Shown here: positions 17,294-25,042 of the stretch, in pieces
Layout of the letters: the number at the start of each line of letters is the position of its first letter
How positions within the stretch are numbered: the stretch's first letter is position 1
NCBI GenBank assembly: GCA_018380885.1
Contig: JAGZSY010000010.1
Span: forward strand, 95,534-159,533
Origin: Enterocloster asparagiformis
Lineage (GTDB): Bacteria; Bacillota; Clostridia; Lachnospirales; Lachnospiraceae
Direction of reading: 5' to 3'
DNA length: 64,000 nucleotides
Notes under the pieces: model-generated
What the model was told of the DNA's origin: nothing
Seen by the model: only the letters and a program-made list of their open reading frames with translations
The model's database searches: none
Program-made: the position numbers and the translations under genes

Positions 17294-18796
17294 TTATGCT
17301 TCCTCCTTTCCCACCGCGTAGGACACGATATTCTCAGCCGTTATCTCCTCCCGGCTCAGCTCGCCCACGATCTCGCCGTCCTTCATCACGTACACCCGGT
17401 CCGAGATGCCGATCAGCTCCATCTGGTCCGAGGAGACCACCAGGATTGCGTAGCCCTCCCCCGCCAGGCGCCCGATCAGGGCGTAAATCTCCGCCTTGGC
17501 GCCCACGTCAATGCCGCGGGTGGGCTCGTCGAAAATCAGAATCTTGTTTTCCGTGCAGAGCCATTTGGCGATTACCACCTTCTGCTGGTTTCCACCGCTG
17601 AGGGCGGATACGCGCCTGGTCACATCCGGGGTGGCGATCTTCAGCTCTTTGCGGTAGCGCTCGGCGATCTCCTGCTCCGCCTTTTTGTCCACCAGGCCCC
17701 GCCGGAAATACCGCCTCATGCTGGCCTGGAGAATGTTGTTCTTGATCGGGTGCTGCTGGATCAGCCCCTCGCTTTTGCGGTCCTCGGGCAGAAAGCCGAT
17801 GCCAGCCTCCACGGAGGTCCGGGGAGAGTGCCTTTTCATCTCCCGCCCGTGGACAAACACCTTGCCGCTCTCGATGCGGTCGCAGCCGAAAATGGCCTTC
17901 ACCAGCTCGGTGCGCCCTGCGCCCACCAGTCCGCCGATGCCCACGATCTCGCCGCAGCGGACCTGGATGTTCACGTTGCGGAAGCGCAGGCCCGTGAGCT
18001 CCCTGGTCTCCAGCGCGATCTCTCCCGGCTGCCGGTCCGAGTGTTCATACATCTGGTTGATCTGCCGTCCCACCATCATGGTCACCAGCTGATCCATAGT
18101 GGTGTCCTTCACCTCCACGGTGCCCACGTATTTTCCATCCCGCATGACCGTCACCCGGTCCCCGATGCGGAAAATCTCCTCCATGCGGTGGGAGATGTAA
18201 ATCACGCTGATCCCCTGGGCGCACAAGCTTTCCACAATGGCAAACAGCGCGTCGATCTCCCGCTTGGTCAGGCTGGAGGTCGGCTCATCCATAATGAGAA
18301 CCTTCGTCTCAACGGACAGCGCCTTCACCACCTCCACCATCTGCTGCTGGGCGATGCTCAAATCCTTAACCATGGCATCCGGCGACAGGTCCACGCCAAG
18401 GCGGCTCAAAAGAGCCCTGCTGTCCTCGCGCATCTTCTTCTCGTCTATGCGCTTGGTGTAAGGGTTCTTAAGCGGCTCCCGGCCTAGATAAATATTCTGG
18501 GCAATGCTGCGCTCCGCCAGCATGTTCAGCTCCTGGTGAATGATGCTGATTCCCAGTTTCTGGGCATCCTGGATGCTGCGGATTTCCACCGGCTTTCCCT
18601 CGTAGACGATCTCTCCCTCATCCTTTGCGTAGACGCCTGAGAGCACCTTCATCAACGTGGATTTTCCGGCCCCGTTCTCCCCCAGGAGCACGTGGACCTC
18701 GCCCCGCCGCAGCTCCAGCTGCGCCTCGTCCAGGGCCTTCACGCCGGGAAACGATTTGGATATTCCCCTCATCTGCAATACGATCTCTTGATCCAA
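17294..18796 (-). CDS. Sugar ABC transporter ATP-binding protein (RbsA/MglA-like)
   Basis: 500 residues, two fused ABC domains. The first has Walker A LLGENGAGKSTLMK and Walker B VLIMDEPTSSL with LSIAQQQMVEV; the second has the usual degenerate Walker A (GGLVGAGRTE) with LSGGNQQKVV and IFDEPTRGID. This is the standard layout for ribose/galactose-type importers. The best start is TTG at 18796, nine bases after GGAGG. It energises uptake with the two permeases and the lipoprotein that follow. Confidence 0.93.
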   Translation of the reverse strand: MDQEIVLQMRGISKSFPGVKALDEAQLELRRGEVHVLLGENGAGKSTLMKVLSGVYAKDEGEIVYEGKPVEIRSIQDAQKLGISIIHQELNMLAERSIAQNIYLGREPLKNPYTKRIDEKKMREDSRALLSRLGVDLSPDAMVKDLSIAQQQMVEVVKALSVETKVLIMDEPTSSLTKREIDALFAIVESLCAQGISVIYISHRMEEIFRIGDRVTVMRDGKYVGTVEVKDTTMDQLVTMMVGRQINQMYEHSDRQPGEIALETRELTGLRFRNVNIQVRCGEIVGIGGLVGAGRTELVKAIFGCDRIESGKVFVHGREMKRHSPRTSVEAGIGFLPEDRKSEGLIQQHPIKNNILQASMRRYFRRGLVDKKAEQEIAERYRKELKIATPDVTRRVSALSGGNQQKVVIAKWLCTENKILIFDEPTRGIDVGAKAEIYALIGRLAGEGYAILVVSSDQMELIGISDRVYVMKDGEIVGELSREEITAENIVSYAVGKEEA

Positions 18797-18814
18797 ACTG
18801 TTCCACCTCCCTGT

Positions 18815-19882
18815 CTAAGGCTTGATAACGACCTTGATGGCGTTGCCGATTCGCTCCTTGTAGGTTCTGACTCCTTCGTTGATATCGTCCAGGGAAAACT
18901 CGTGGGTCAGCAGCGGCCTGGTCTTGATCTGCCCGGATTCCATCAAAGGCACCAGCCGGTCCAGGACGTCCTCGCCCTCAGCCTTTCCCCCTGCGATCTG
19001 CATATTCCACTGCACCACCTTATTCAAATTCACCGTGACAGGCTCCGAGTAGATGCCCACCAGGGCCACCCGTCCGCTCTTCTTGCAAAGCTCCAGCGCC
19101 TGGGCTCCGCCGGCCGCGCTGCCCGAGGTCTCGATCACCATGTCCGCCATCACGCCGCCGGTCAGCCGGCTCACCGCTTCCACCGCGTCCTCGCTGCGGC
19201 TGTTGATCAGCACATCCGCGCCCACCTCGCGCCCGATTTCAAGCCGTGTGTCGCGGGTTCCCACCAGGATCACCTTCCCGGCGCCCAGCACCTTGGCCAG
19301 CTGCACGGCCATCAGGCCGATAGGCCCGGGGCCGATCACCGCCACCGTCTCGCCCGGCCCGATTCCGCCGGCCCGCTGGATGCCGTACAGCGCAGTGCCA
19401 GCCGTGGTCAGCATGGTGGCGTCCTCATAGGAAAGCTTATCCGAGAACTTGTGGCAGCAGTTGATATGACAGACCGCGTACTCCGCGTATCCCCCGTTGA
19501 CCGTGAAGCCGTAGTGGCGGTGTCCCTCCTCCAGCTTGCCGTAGTTTAAACAGGTGGTGTAATACCCCCTCAGGCAGTTGACGCAGTGGCCGCAGCCCTT
19601 GTGGGGCTCGATGGCCACCCGGTCCCCTTCCTTGAATTTCGTAACCCCTTCGCCCACCGCAGCGATCTCTCCGGCGTACTCATGGCCCAGGATGTACTCC
19701 CCCATAGGCGGACAGTTCTCCCAGCCGTGCGCGATGATCTTGGGGTCCGTGCCGCAGATAGCGCAGGCCTTCACCTTGATGAGCACCTCGTCCCTCCCGG
19801 GGCTGGGCACCGGCTTTTCCACCACCCGCAGGTCGTTGTAGTCAAACAGAACCGCAGCTTTCATTTTTACCGGAATGTTCAT
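18815..19882 (-). CDS. Zinc-dependent medium-chain dehydrogenase
   Basis: 355 residues, ATG behind AGGAGGAGG. Catalytic zinc region CAICGTD and GHEYAGEIAAVGEG; structural zinc cysteines CGHCVNCLRGYYTTC; NAD-binding VIGPGPIGLMAVQLA. It belongs to the threonine/sorbitol dehydrogenase branch of the MDR family and oxidises a secondary alcohol on a sugar or cyclitol with NAD+. It sits between the transporter and a second zinc dehydrogenase (19910-20938). The two share fold but are clearly different in sequence, suggesting two successive oxidations. Substrate inferred, not shown. Confidence 0.88.
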   Translation of the reverse strand: MNIPVKMKAAVLFDYNDLRVVEKPVPSPGRDEVLIKVKACAICGTDPKIIAHGWENCPPMGEYILGHEYAGEIAAVGEGVTKFKEGDRVAIEPHKGCGHCVNCLRGYYTTCLNYGKLEEGHRHYGFTVNGGYAEYAVCHINCCHKFSDKLSYEDATMLTTAGTALYGIQRAGGIGPGETVAVIGPGPIGLMAVQLAKVLGAGKVILVGTRDTRLEIGREVGADVLINSRSEDAVEAVSRLTGGVMADMVIETSGSAAGGAQALELCKKSGRVALVGIYSEPVTVNLNKVVQWNMQIAGGKAEGEDVLDRLVPLMESGQIKTRPLLTHEFSLDDINEGVRTYKERIGNAIKVVIKP

Positions 19883-19909
19883 GTTTTTCCTCCTCCTTTT
19901 TACCTCCCG

Positions 19910-20938
19910 TCACAGCGCGATGCTGATCTTCATTGCCCGGGAGGCCTCTGTGGCCATGGCGAAGGCCTGATCCGCCTCCGAGGCCGGGAACACGTGGCTA
20001 ATCAGTTTTTTCACCACATCCCGGTTCTCATGGATAAATGCAATGACGTCCTCAAATTCCTCCGTCCCCCCGATGCTGCCGGTCACGGTCAGGGATTTGG
20101 TGACGATCAGCTTCTGGGGAATCTCCGCCTTTCCGATCATCCCAACGCAGCCCAGATATCCGCCCGGCTTCAGCAGGTTTAAGGCGTTGGCAAACACAGG
20201 CGCCACCCCTGTTGTCTCAATGATCACATCGTAGCGGGTTTTGTTGTACATATTGGGATAGTCGTTTTCAAGCTTCCATTCAAGCTCCTCCGGCGCAGGG
20301 ATGCGGGCCCCGAATTCTTCCGCCATCTTCGTCCTGTATTCGATCAAATCGGACAGCTCCACCTGCTCACAGCCATAGTAAAGGCGCAGCAGCAGCAGCG
20401 CGGCCTGGCCGATGGCGCCGCCGCCGTAGATCAGGACCCTTTTGCCCTGGAAAACGCCGCCCTGCTTCCGAATCTTTTCCAACAGATGCTTTGCCACCGC
20501 AATTGGCTCCGTCAGGGCCAGCACCTCCAGGTCCGCCGACGGGTCTGCCCGGTAAATGTACTGTTGGTCCCGCACAATGTACTCGGCGGAAGCTCCGTCT
20601 ATGGTAATGCCGAACTTTTCAATGGTACGGCAGAGATTTCTGTCTTGGCTGCAATGATCGCAATGCCCGCAGTACCGGGAGCAGTCACCTGTCACCTTAT
20701 CCCCGGGCTTCACCTTCGTCACCCTTTCCCCTGTTTTTTCCACAATCCCGGACCACTCATGCCCGAACAGTATGGGATAGTTCTGCGGTCCGTTGTAGGT
20801 GCCCTTATACAGGTGGATATCCGACCCGCAGATTCCCACGTTGGTCACTCTGATCAGCACCTCTTCCGGTCCCGGCTGCGAGACCTCCCGCTGTTGCGCC
20901 TCCAGCCTGCCCGGCTCCTTTAACACATATGCTTTCAC
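19910..20938 (-). CDS. Zinc-dependent dehydrogenase, possible scyllo-inosose 3-dehydrogenase type
   Basis: 342 residues from a GTG at 20938 behind AAAGGAG. Catalytic zinc VGICGSDIHLYKG and GHEWSG; structural zinc cluster CSRYCGHCDHCSQDRNLC; NAD-binding YGGGAIGQAALLLLRLYY. The next gene upstream encodes a creatininase-family hydrolase. In the Thermotoga inositol pathway a zinc dehydrogenase (IolM) makes a diketo-inositol that a creatininase-family enzyme (IolN) hydrolyses to a keto-gluconate, and this pair resembles that one. The assignment rests on family and neighbour; a sorbitol- or threonine-dehydrogenase-like role is also possible. Confidence 0.75.
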   Translation of the reverse strand: MKAYVLKEPGRLEAQQREVSQPGPEEVLIRVTNVGICGSDIHLYKGTYNGPQNYPILFGHEWSGIVEKTGERVTKVKPGDKVTGDCSRYCGHCDHCSQDRNLCRTIEKFGITIDGASAEYIVRDQQYIYRADPSADLEVLALTEPIAVAKHLLEKIRKQGGVFQGKRVLIYGGGAIGQAALLLLRLYYGCEQVELSDLIEYRTKMAEEFGARIPAPEELEWKLENDYPNMYNKTRYDVIIETTGVAPVFANALNLLKPGGYLGCVGMIGKAEIPQKLIVTKSLTVTGSIGGTEEFEDVIAFIHENRDVVKKLISHVFPASEADQAFAMATEASRAMKISIAL

Positions 20939-21222
20939 TGAAAAAATCTCCTTTCCCCTCGGTCCCTTGGACCGTTCCCTGCCGACTGCGGCCCGCAAAT
21001 CCGGTGGGGCCGCAGGGAAAAAACGCTTTGCACGCGGCGGCATCCCCTGTCCGGTTCCGCCCCGGGAAGCGTTAAAAACCGCTCCGCGCCGGATGTGCGT
21101 TTCACTTTGTGGGAGATTTGGCCCCGGTCAGGGAGGCGCAGCGGGCTGCGCCCACCAAACCGGGACCAAACATACCGTAAAGCCTGCCACCCATCCGGCG
21201 GAAATGAATTTCCAAATATTTC

Positions 21223-22203
21223 CTAGTAAGCGGCGATGGTATAGATGTGCTTTCCGCCCTTTAACGGCCCCTTCTTCAGATCCTCCAGCGTCTCCTCGGT
21301 AAACCGCTGGGTCACCTGATCGCAGTCCGGAAGAACACCTGCCGGCCATTTCTCGTGGATATCGTTTACCAGCTTCTCCAGGTAGTCCAGCAGGGCTTCC
21401 GTGGCCGGGATCGCCTTCTCGGCGGTGGCCAGCTTGGCCTTGCCCACAACGCCCTCGGGATTTCCCACCACCTCGATGGTGCCGGCGCCTGCGTGGCAGT
21501 ACCATTTCACGGCCCTGCCGTAAATATTGCCCGCGTTGTCGATGTGGCCCGGAGGCAGGAAGGTGTGCAGATCCGTGTCCGGCGCATCCTCCATGTGGAT
21601 CATCTCCGGGAACAGGGCCAGGGAGAAGGAGGTCTCCTGCTCGTCCGCGTGGTTGAAGGGTGTCTCAAATTTGCACTTGGGATCGCCCACCTTCAGATAC
21701 TCGGGGATCGCATAGTACCAGTTCACGTTCATCATCACGGCCGGAACCTGGTACTTTCTGGCGAACTGATGGATGGCGGTGGGGATCACGTACTCCTGGC
21801 CGTGTCCGTTTAACAGGATGATCTTGCGGTAGCCTGCGTTCCAGAATCCTGCCAGAACCTGGGCGATGTAGTCGCAGAAGGTGTTCTCGTTGATCGGAAT
21901 AGTTCCGGGCATACCCATGTGGTGATAGGGATGGGAGCCGAACCAGATGGGCTGGGACACAGTGCAGCCGGTCTTTTTCGCCACCTGCTCCGCCATGCGG
22001 GTCACCAGGAAGGTGTCCTCGCCGTAGCAGGCGTGGGCCCCGTGGCACTCGGTGGAACCGATGGGGAGAATGAGAATGTCGTTCTCCTTTAAGCGCTCCT
22101 CGCTCTGCTTCATTGTCATGTTCTGAAAGTAAACGGGTTCATCGGAATCCATGTAACCTGCTACCTTCACTTCCTGTGGATACGGAATCTGCCACTTGCT
22201 CAT
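21223..22203 (-). CDS. Creatininase-family hydrolase, possible diketo-inositol hydrolase (IolN-like)
   Basis: 326 residues, ATG behind GAGGAGGTAG. The family's metal-binding pattern is visible as LPIGSTECHGAHACYGEDT (Glu, His and acidic ligands), then LLNGHGQEYV and HADEQETSFSLALFPEMI. Creatininase-family proteins are metal-dependent hydrolases that open rings or cleave amides. Among zinc sugar dehydrogenases, a KDPG-type aldolase and a sugar importer, hydrolysis of a C-C bond in a diketo-cyclitol is the most coherent reading. Creatinine use is unlikely in this context. About 140 bases of GC-rich sequence separate it from the aldolase gene. Confidence 0.78.
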   Translation of the reverse strand: MSKWQIPYPQEVKVAGYMDSDEPVYFQNMTMKQSEERLKENDILILPIGSTECHGAHACYGEDTFLVTRMAEQVAKKTGCTVSQPIWFGSHPYHHMGMPGTIPINENTFCDYIAQVLAGFWNAGYRKIILLNGHGQEYVIPTAIHQFARKYQVPAVMMNVNWYYAIPEYLKVGDPKCKFETPFNHADEQETSFSLALFPEMIHMEDAPDTDLHTFLPPGHIDNAGNIYGRAVKWYCHAGAGTIEVVGNPEGVVGKAKLATAEKAIPATEALLDYLEKLVNDIHEKWPAGVLPDCDQVTQRFTEETLEDLKKGPLKGGKHIYTIAAY

Positions 22204-22345
22204 AAAACTACCTCCTCAAAATTTGTTTGTATCGTGATTATCTTAAAGCATCTCTGAGCACCCTTTCCGCGGCGCGCAGCCCGCTGGCCGTATCTCAGCC
22301 CGGCCCGGGGCGCATGGCCCGCTTTTTGCAATGCCCAAATACGCT

Positions 22346-23020
22346 CTAGTTGACAAGCTCTGCCTGTTCATTTCCGGCTCCGGCCGCAAAACGCCTTGCG
22401 GCTGCCGTGATGTCCTCAAACCGTTTCTCCCGGACCGCCGCCAGGTCCACCAGGTTGCCTCCGGCTCCCAGGGACACGCAGCCCGCCCTGAGGAAATCCC
22501 CCGCGTTTTCAGGGGTAATTCCTCCCACCGCGCAGAAGGGGATGTGGGGCAGCGGCCCCCGCAGCGCCCTGATGTAGGCCGGGCCTAAAAGCCCCGCGGG
22601 AAACAGCTTGACGATATCCGCTCCCCACCGCGCAGCCTGCACGGCCTCGGAGGGAGTAAACGCGCCGGGGATTGAAACTTTGCCCAGCTCCCTGGTGCGG
22701 CGGACCACCGCCTGGTCCAGGTTGGGGGATATGATGTAATCCGCCCCCGCCTCCACGGCCCGCTCTGTCTCGGTCTCGTCTAAAACCGTGCCTGCTCCCA
22801 GGCAGACCGTTTCGCCCAGCCGTTCCCTCAGCCTGGCGATGGATCGGTACGTGTCCTCCCGCCCCTCATCTGTGCGGTGGTCCACCGTGATCTCCATGCA
22901 GGAGATTCCCCCTGCCAGGAGCGCCTGCGCCACCGCCTCGATCTCCTCCGTTCCCACGCCGCGGACAATGGCGATGACCTTCTCGCGGCCCAGGCGCTCT
23001 AAAACATGTTGTCTGTCCAT
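22346..23020 (-). CDS. eda: KDPG/KHG-type aldolase
   Basis: 224 residues, a class I TIM-barrel aldolase. The Schiff-base lysine is in ADIVKLFPAGLLGP; other family blocks are CMEITVDHRT, LGAGTVLDETE and FCAVGGITPEN. It splits 2-keto-3-deoxy-6-phospho-gluconate or -galactonate into pyruvate and glyceraldehyde-3-phosphate, the last step of the route that the DgoK-type kinase in this operon feeds. It starts two bases after the SDR stop, so they are co-translated. Confidence 0.88.
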   Translation of the reverse strand: MDRQHVLERLGREKVIAIVRGVGTEEIEAVAQALLAGGISCMEITVDHRTDEGREDTYRSIARLRERLGETVCLGAGTVLDETETERAVEAGADYIISPNLDQAVVRRTRELGKVSIPGAFTPSEAVQAARWGADIVKLFPAGLLGPAYIRALRGPLPHIPFCAVGGITPENAGDFLRAGCVSLGAGGNLVDLAAVREKRFEDITAAARRFAAGAGNEQAELVN

Positions 23021-23022
23021 CT

Positions 23023-23778
23023 CTACCTCCCCAGATATCCGCCGTCGATGGGGATTACCGCGCCGGACACATAGTCTGAAGCCCGGGAGGCCAGGTACAC
23101 GACGGTGCCGGTTAAATCCTCAGGCCGCCCCCAGCGGTGGGCCGGTATCCGCAGCGTGATCTCACGGTAGCGCTCCTCATCCGCCATCAGCGACGTGTTG
23201 AGGGCAGTGTCCATATAACCTGGCGCGATGGCGTTTACGTTGATCCCCCGGCCGGCCCACTCGTTGGAAAACGCCTTGGTCAGCTGGGCCACCGCGCCCT
23301 TTGACGCGGCGTAGGGCGAGCAGTTCAGCCCGCCGAAAAAGCTGAGCATGGAAGCCGCGTTGATGATCTTCCCGTATCCCTTTTTTAACATCTCCCGGGC
23401 CGCCAGCTGGCTCATCTCAAACAGGGACGTCACGTTGAGCTCTATCAGCCGGTCCCAGTCGCAGAGCGGGATATCCTCCGCCCTGCCCCGCACCTGCATA
23501 CCGGCGTTGTTCACCAGAATATCCACCCCGCCCAAAAGCCCCAGGCATTCCTCAAATCCTCTTCTCAAATCTTCCCGGTTCATCAGATCGGCCCGGACTC
23601 CCACAAGCTCCATCCCGTCCCGGGACATGCCGGCCGCAATCTCCCCGATATCCGGCCGTATATCGATGAGCGCCACCTTAGCGCCCGCCTCGGCCAGCCC
23701 TGCGGCGATGCTGTTTCCCAGGCCAGCGCCGGCTCCGGTGACGATCGCGTTCTTTCCAGTCAGCTTAAACGCCTCCAT
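23023..23778 (-). CDS. Short-chain dehydrogenase/reductase, first gene of the catabolic operon
   Basis: 251 residues from the ATG at 23778, placed directly after AGGAGGAGCAGG; the longer upstream reading crosses the promoter and operator and is rejected. Rossmann motif TGAGAGLGNSIA, the NNAG block (LVNNAGMQV) and catalytic YAASK with an upstream Ser (NAASM). It resembles gluconate 5-dehydrogenase and KduD-type enzymes that reduce or oxidise a keto-sugar acid with NAD(P). First gene after the regulated promoter, so probably a core step between the hydrolase product and the 2-keto-3-deoxy acid. No dehydratase is in the window. Confidence 0.85.
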   Translation of the reverse strand: MEAFKLTGKNAIVTGAGAGLGNSIAAGLAEAGAKVALIDIRPDIGEIAAGMSRDGMELVGVRADLMNREDLRRGFEECLGLLGGVDILVNNAGMQVRGRAEDIPLCDWDRLIELNVTSLFEMSQLAAREMLKKGYGKIINAASMLSFFGGLNCSPYAASKGAVAQLTKAFSNEWAGRGINVNAIAPGYMDTALNTSLMADEERYREITLRIPAHRWGRPEDLTGTVVYLASRASDYVSGAVIPIDGGYLGR

Positions 23779-23836
23779 CCTGCTCCTCCTCTTCTGCCCT
23801 CTCATAAATTGCGTTCTGTATTCCGATTGTATTCCA

Positions 23837-23848
23837 TTGGTATACCAA
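23837..23848. promoter_or_regulatory. Operator palindrome TTGGTATACCAA
   Basis: A perfect 12-bp palindrome at about +2 to +13 of the predicted operon transcript. It matches the core of the E. coli UxuR/ExuR site, also FCD-type GntR regulators of sugar-acid genes. The divergent regulator at 24211-24912 is the obvious candidate to bind it and block the promoter until a pathway intermediate appears. Confidence 0.7.
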
Positions 23849-23856
23849 CTGTTTGT

Positions 23857-23885
23857 AATATAGCACATATGCATATAATTATCAA
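23857..23885 (-). promoter_or_regulatory. Promoter of the catabolic operon
   Basis: TTGATA (23885-23880), a 17-bp spacer and TATATT (23862-23857) on the minus strand. Start of transcription is predicted near 23850, immediately before the palindromic operator. Confidence 0.7.
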
Positions 23886-23932
23886 GTATTTTTTTCATAT
23901 TTTTATATTTTTGATATCTTATTGTTTTTGTA

Positions 23933-23962
23933 TTGACTTTTTTTTGACGAATAATATATACT
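23933..23962 (+). promoter_or_regulatory. Probable promoter of the GntR regulator gene
   Basis: TTGACT, 18-bp T-rich spacer, TATACT on the plus strand, about 250 bases before the ATG. The rest of the 23779-24210 gap is AT-rich near the promoters and GC-rich with a partial dyad near 24055-24170. I see no gene in it. Confidence 0.5.
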
Positions 23963-24210
23963 GTACCTATAAATTGCCAATTTTGTACTCTGTTTGACCA
24001 ACATTTTTATGATCTATACTTTTCCAAATTTTCCATCTATAATAGAAACATAACGTTGCGGTTGGCAGCGGCCGTACCGCCGGGCGTCTTTTATGCGCAC
24101 GGCGCGGCAAACGCCGCCAAAAAACAGGACTGCGGCGCCGTGGGGCGTTTTTGGCCGTTCCTGTAAACCGCGGCAACATAAACCATATAAGGTAAGAAAG
24201 TGAGTTGTTT

Positions 24211-24912
24211 ATGAGTGCACCGACGACTGCGCATGCAGAAAAATCCAAGAAGCAGATCGCTTATGAGATGCTGAAAGAAAAAATTATCACCAATCAATTA
24301 ACGCCCGGCACAATGCTGGTGGAGCGGCAGCTGTGCGAGATGCTAAATTCCAGCCGGACCCCCATCCGCGAGGCGATCCAGCAATTGTCCGCGGACGGGC
24401 TGGTGACCTCAATCCCGGCGGTTGGAAGCTATGTGTCCGAGGTCCGCTACGAATATGTGATCCAGCTCTACGACGTCCGCGAATACCTGGAGGGCCTGGC
24501 CGCAAGGCTCTGCGCCATCAACATCACGGACAGCCAGATCCAGACATTGAACCGTTACTGGCTGAACATGAACGATGATATCCGCACCAAGGAGTACGAC
24601 AAGCTGTTCCAGGAGGACTCCAACTTTCACCAGGGGATCGTCACCTATTCCAGGAACGAGATTCTCCAGAACCTGTACGCCCCTCTGGCCAGCCAGATTT
24701 TCCGCATCACCTTCCTGACCGAGGACCGGGCGGACGGGATCATCCGCTCCCACGACAGCCATTTAAAGATCCTCCAGGCCATCACCCATCACCAGGCCGA
24801 GGAAGCCGAGATCCAGATGCGCGAGCACCTGCGCACCAGCAAGATGCACCACCTGAAAAAAATGGCCCCCCATCTGTTCGACACAACCCAGAACGGGGCA
24901 GGCCAATCATAA
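24211..24912 (+). CDS. GntR family transcriptional regulator, FCD subfamily
   Basis: 233 residues. The N-terminal winged helix (about 12-78) carries LKEKIITNQLTPGTMLVE, SRTPIREAIQQLSADGL and the wing IPAVGSYVSEV; the C-terminal all-helical FCD domain (about 85-215) has YDVREYLEGLAARLCA and a His cluster (FHQGIV; SHDSHLKIL) that usually coordinates a metal near the ligand pocket. FCD regulators sense organic or sugar acids. Divergent from the catabolic operon, whose promoter bears a perfect palindromic site, so repression of that operon is likely. The ATG at 24211 is preferred over an in-frame TTG at 24205. Confidence 0.9.
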   Translation: MSAPTTAHAEKSKKQIAYEMLKEKIITNQLTPGTMLVERQLCEMLNSSRTPIREAIQQLSADGLVTSIPAVGSYVSEVRYEYVIQLYDVREYLEGLAARLCAINITDSQIQTLNRYWLNMNDDIRTKEYDKLFQEDSNFHQGIVTYSRNEILQNLYAPLASQIFRITFLTEDRADGIIRSHDSHLKILQAITHHQAEEAEIQMREHLRTSKMHHLKKMAPHLFDTTQNGAGQS

Positions 24913-24917
24913 CACCA

Positions 24918-24940
24918 GGGGCGGCCTTCCCGGCCGCCCC
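24918..24940 (+). terminator. Terminator of the GntR gene
   Basis: GGGGCGGCC / GGCCGCCCC with a five-base loop, six bases after the stop codon, followed by TTCGTT. Confidence 0.65.
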
Positions 24941-24956
24941 TTCGTTCCGCCAAAAA

Positions 24957-24988
24957 AGCAGGGCCGCCCGTCTCCAGGCAGCCCTGCT
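24957..24988 (-). terminator. Terminator of the nfn operon
   Basis: AGCAGGGC / GCCCTGCT stem; on the minus strand it runs into TTTTTTGG. Confidence 0.75.
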
Positions 24989-25042
24989 TCTATATTTCAC
25001 ACGCCGCGCGCTCTGCGCTTCATGTCCACTGATTTGTTGGAT

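Noticed and set aside
23023-23898. Longer 291-residue start of the SDR
   Set aside because: The extra N-terminus would be translated from the promoter and operator; the ATG at 23778 has an ideal AGGAGG.
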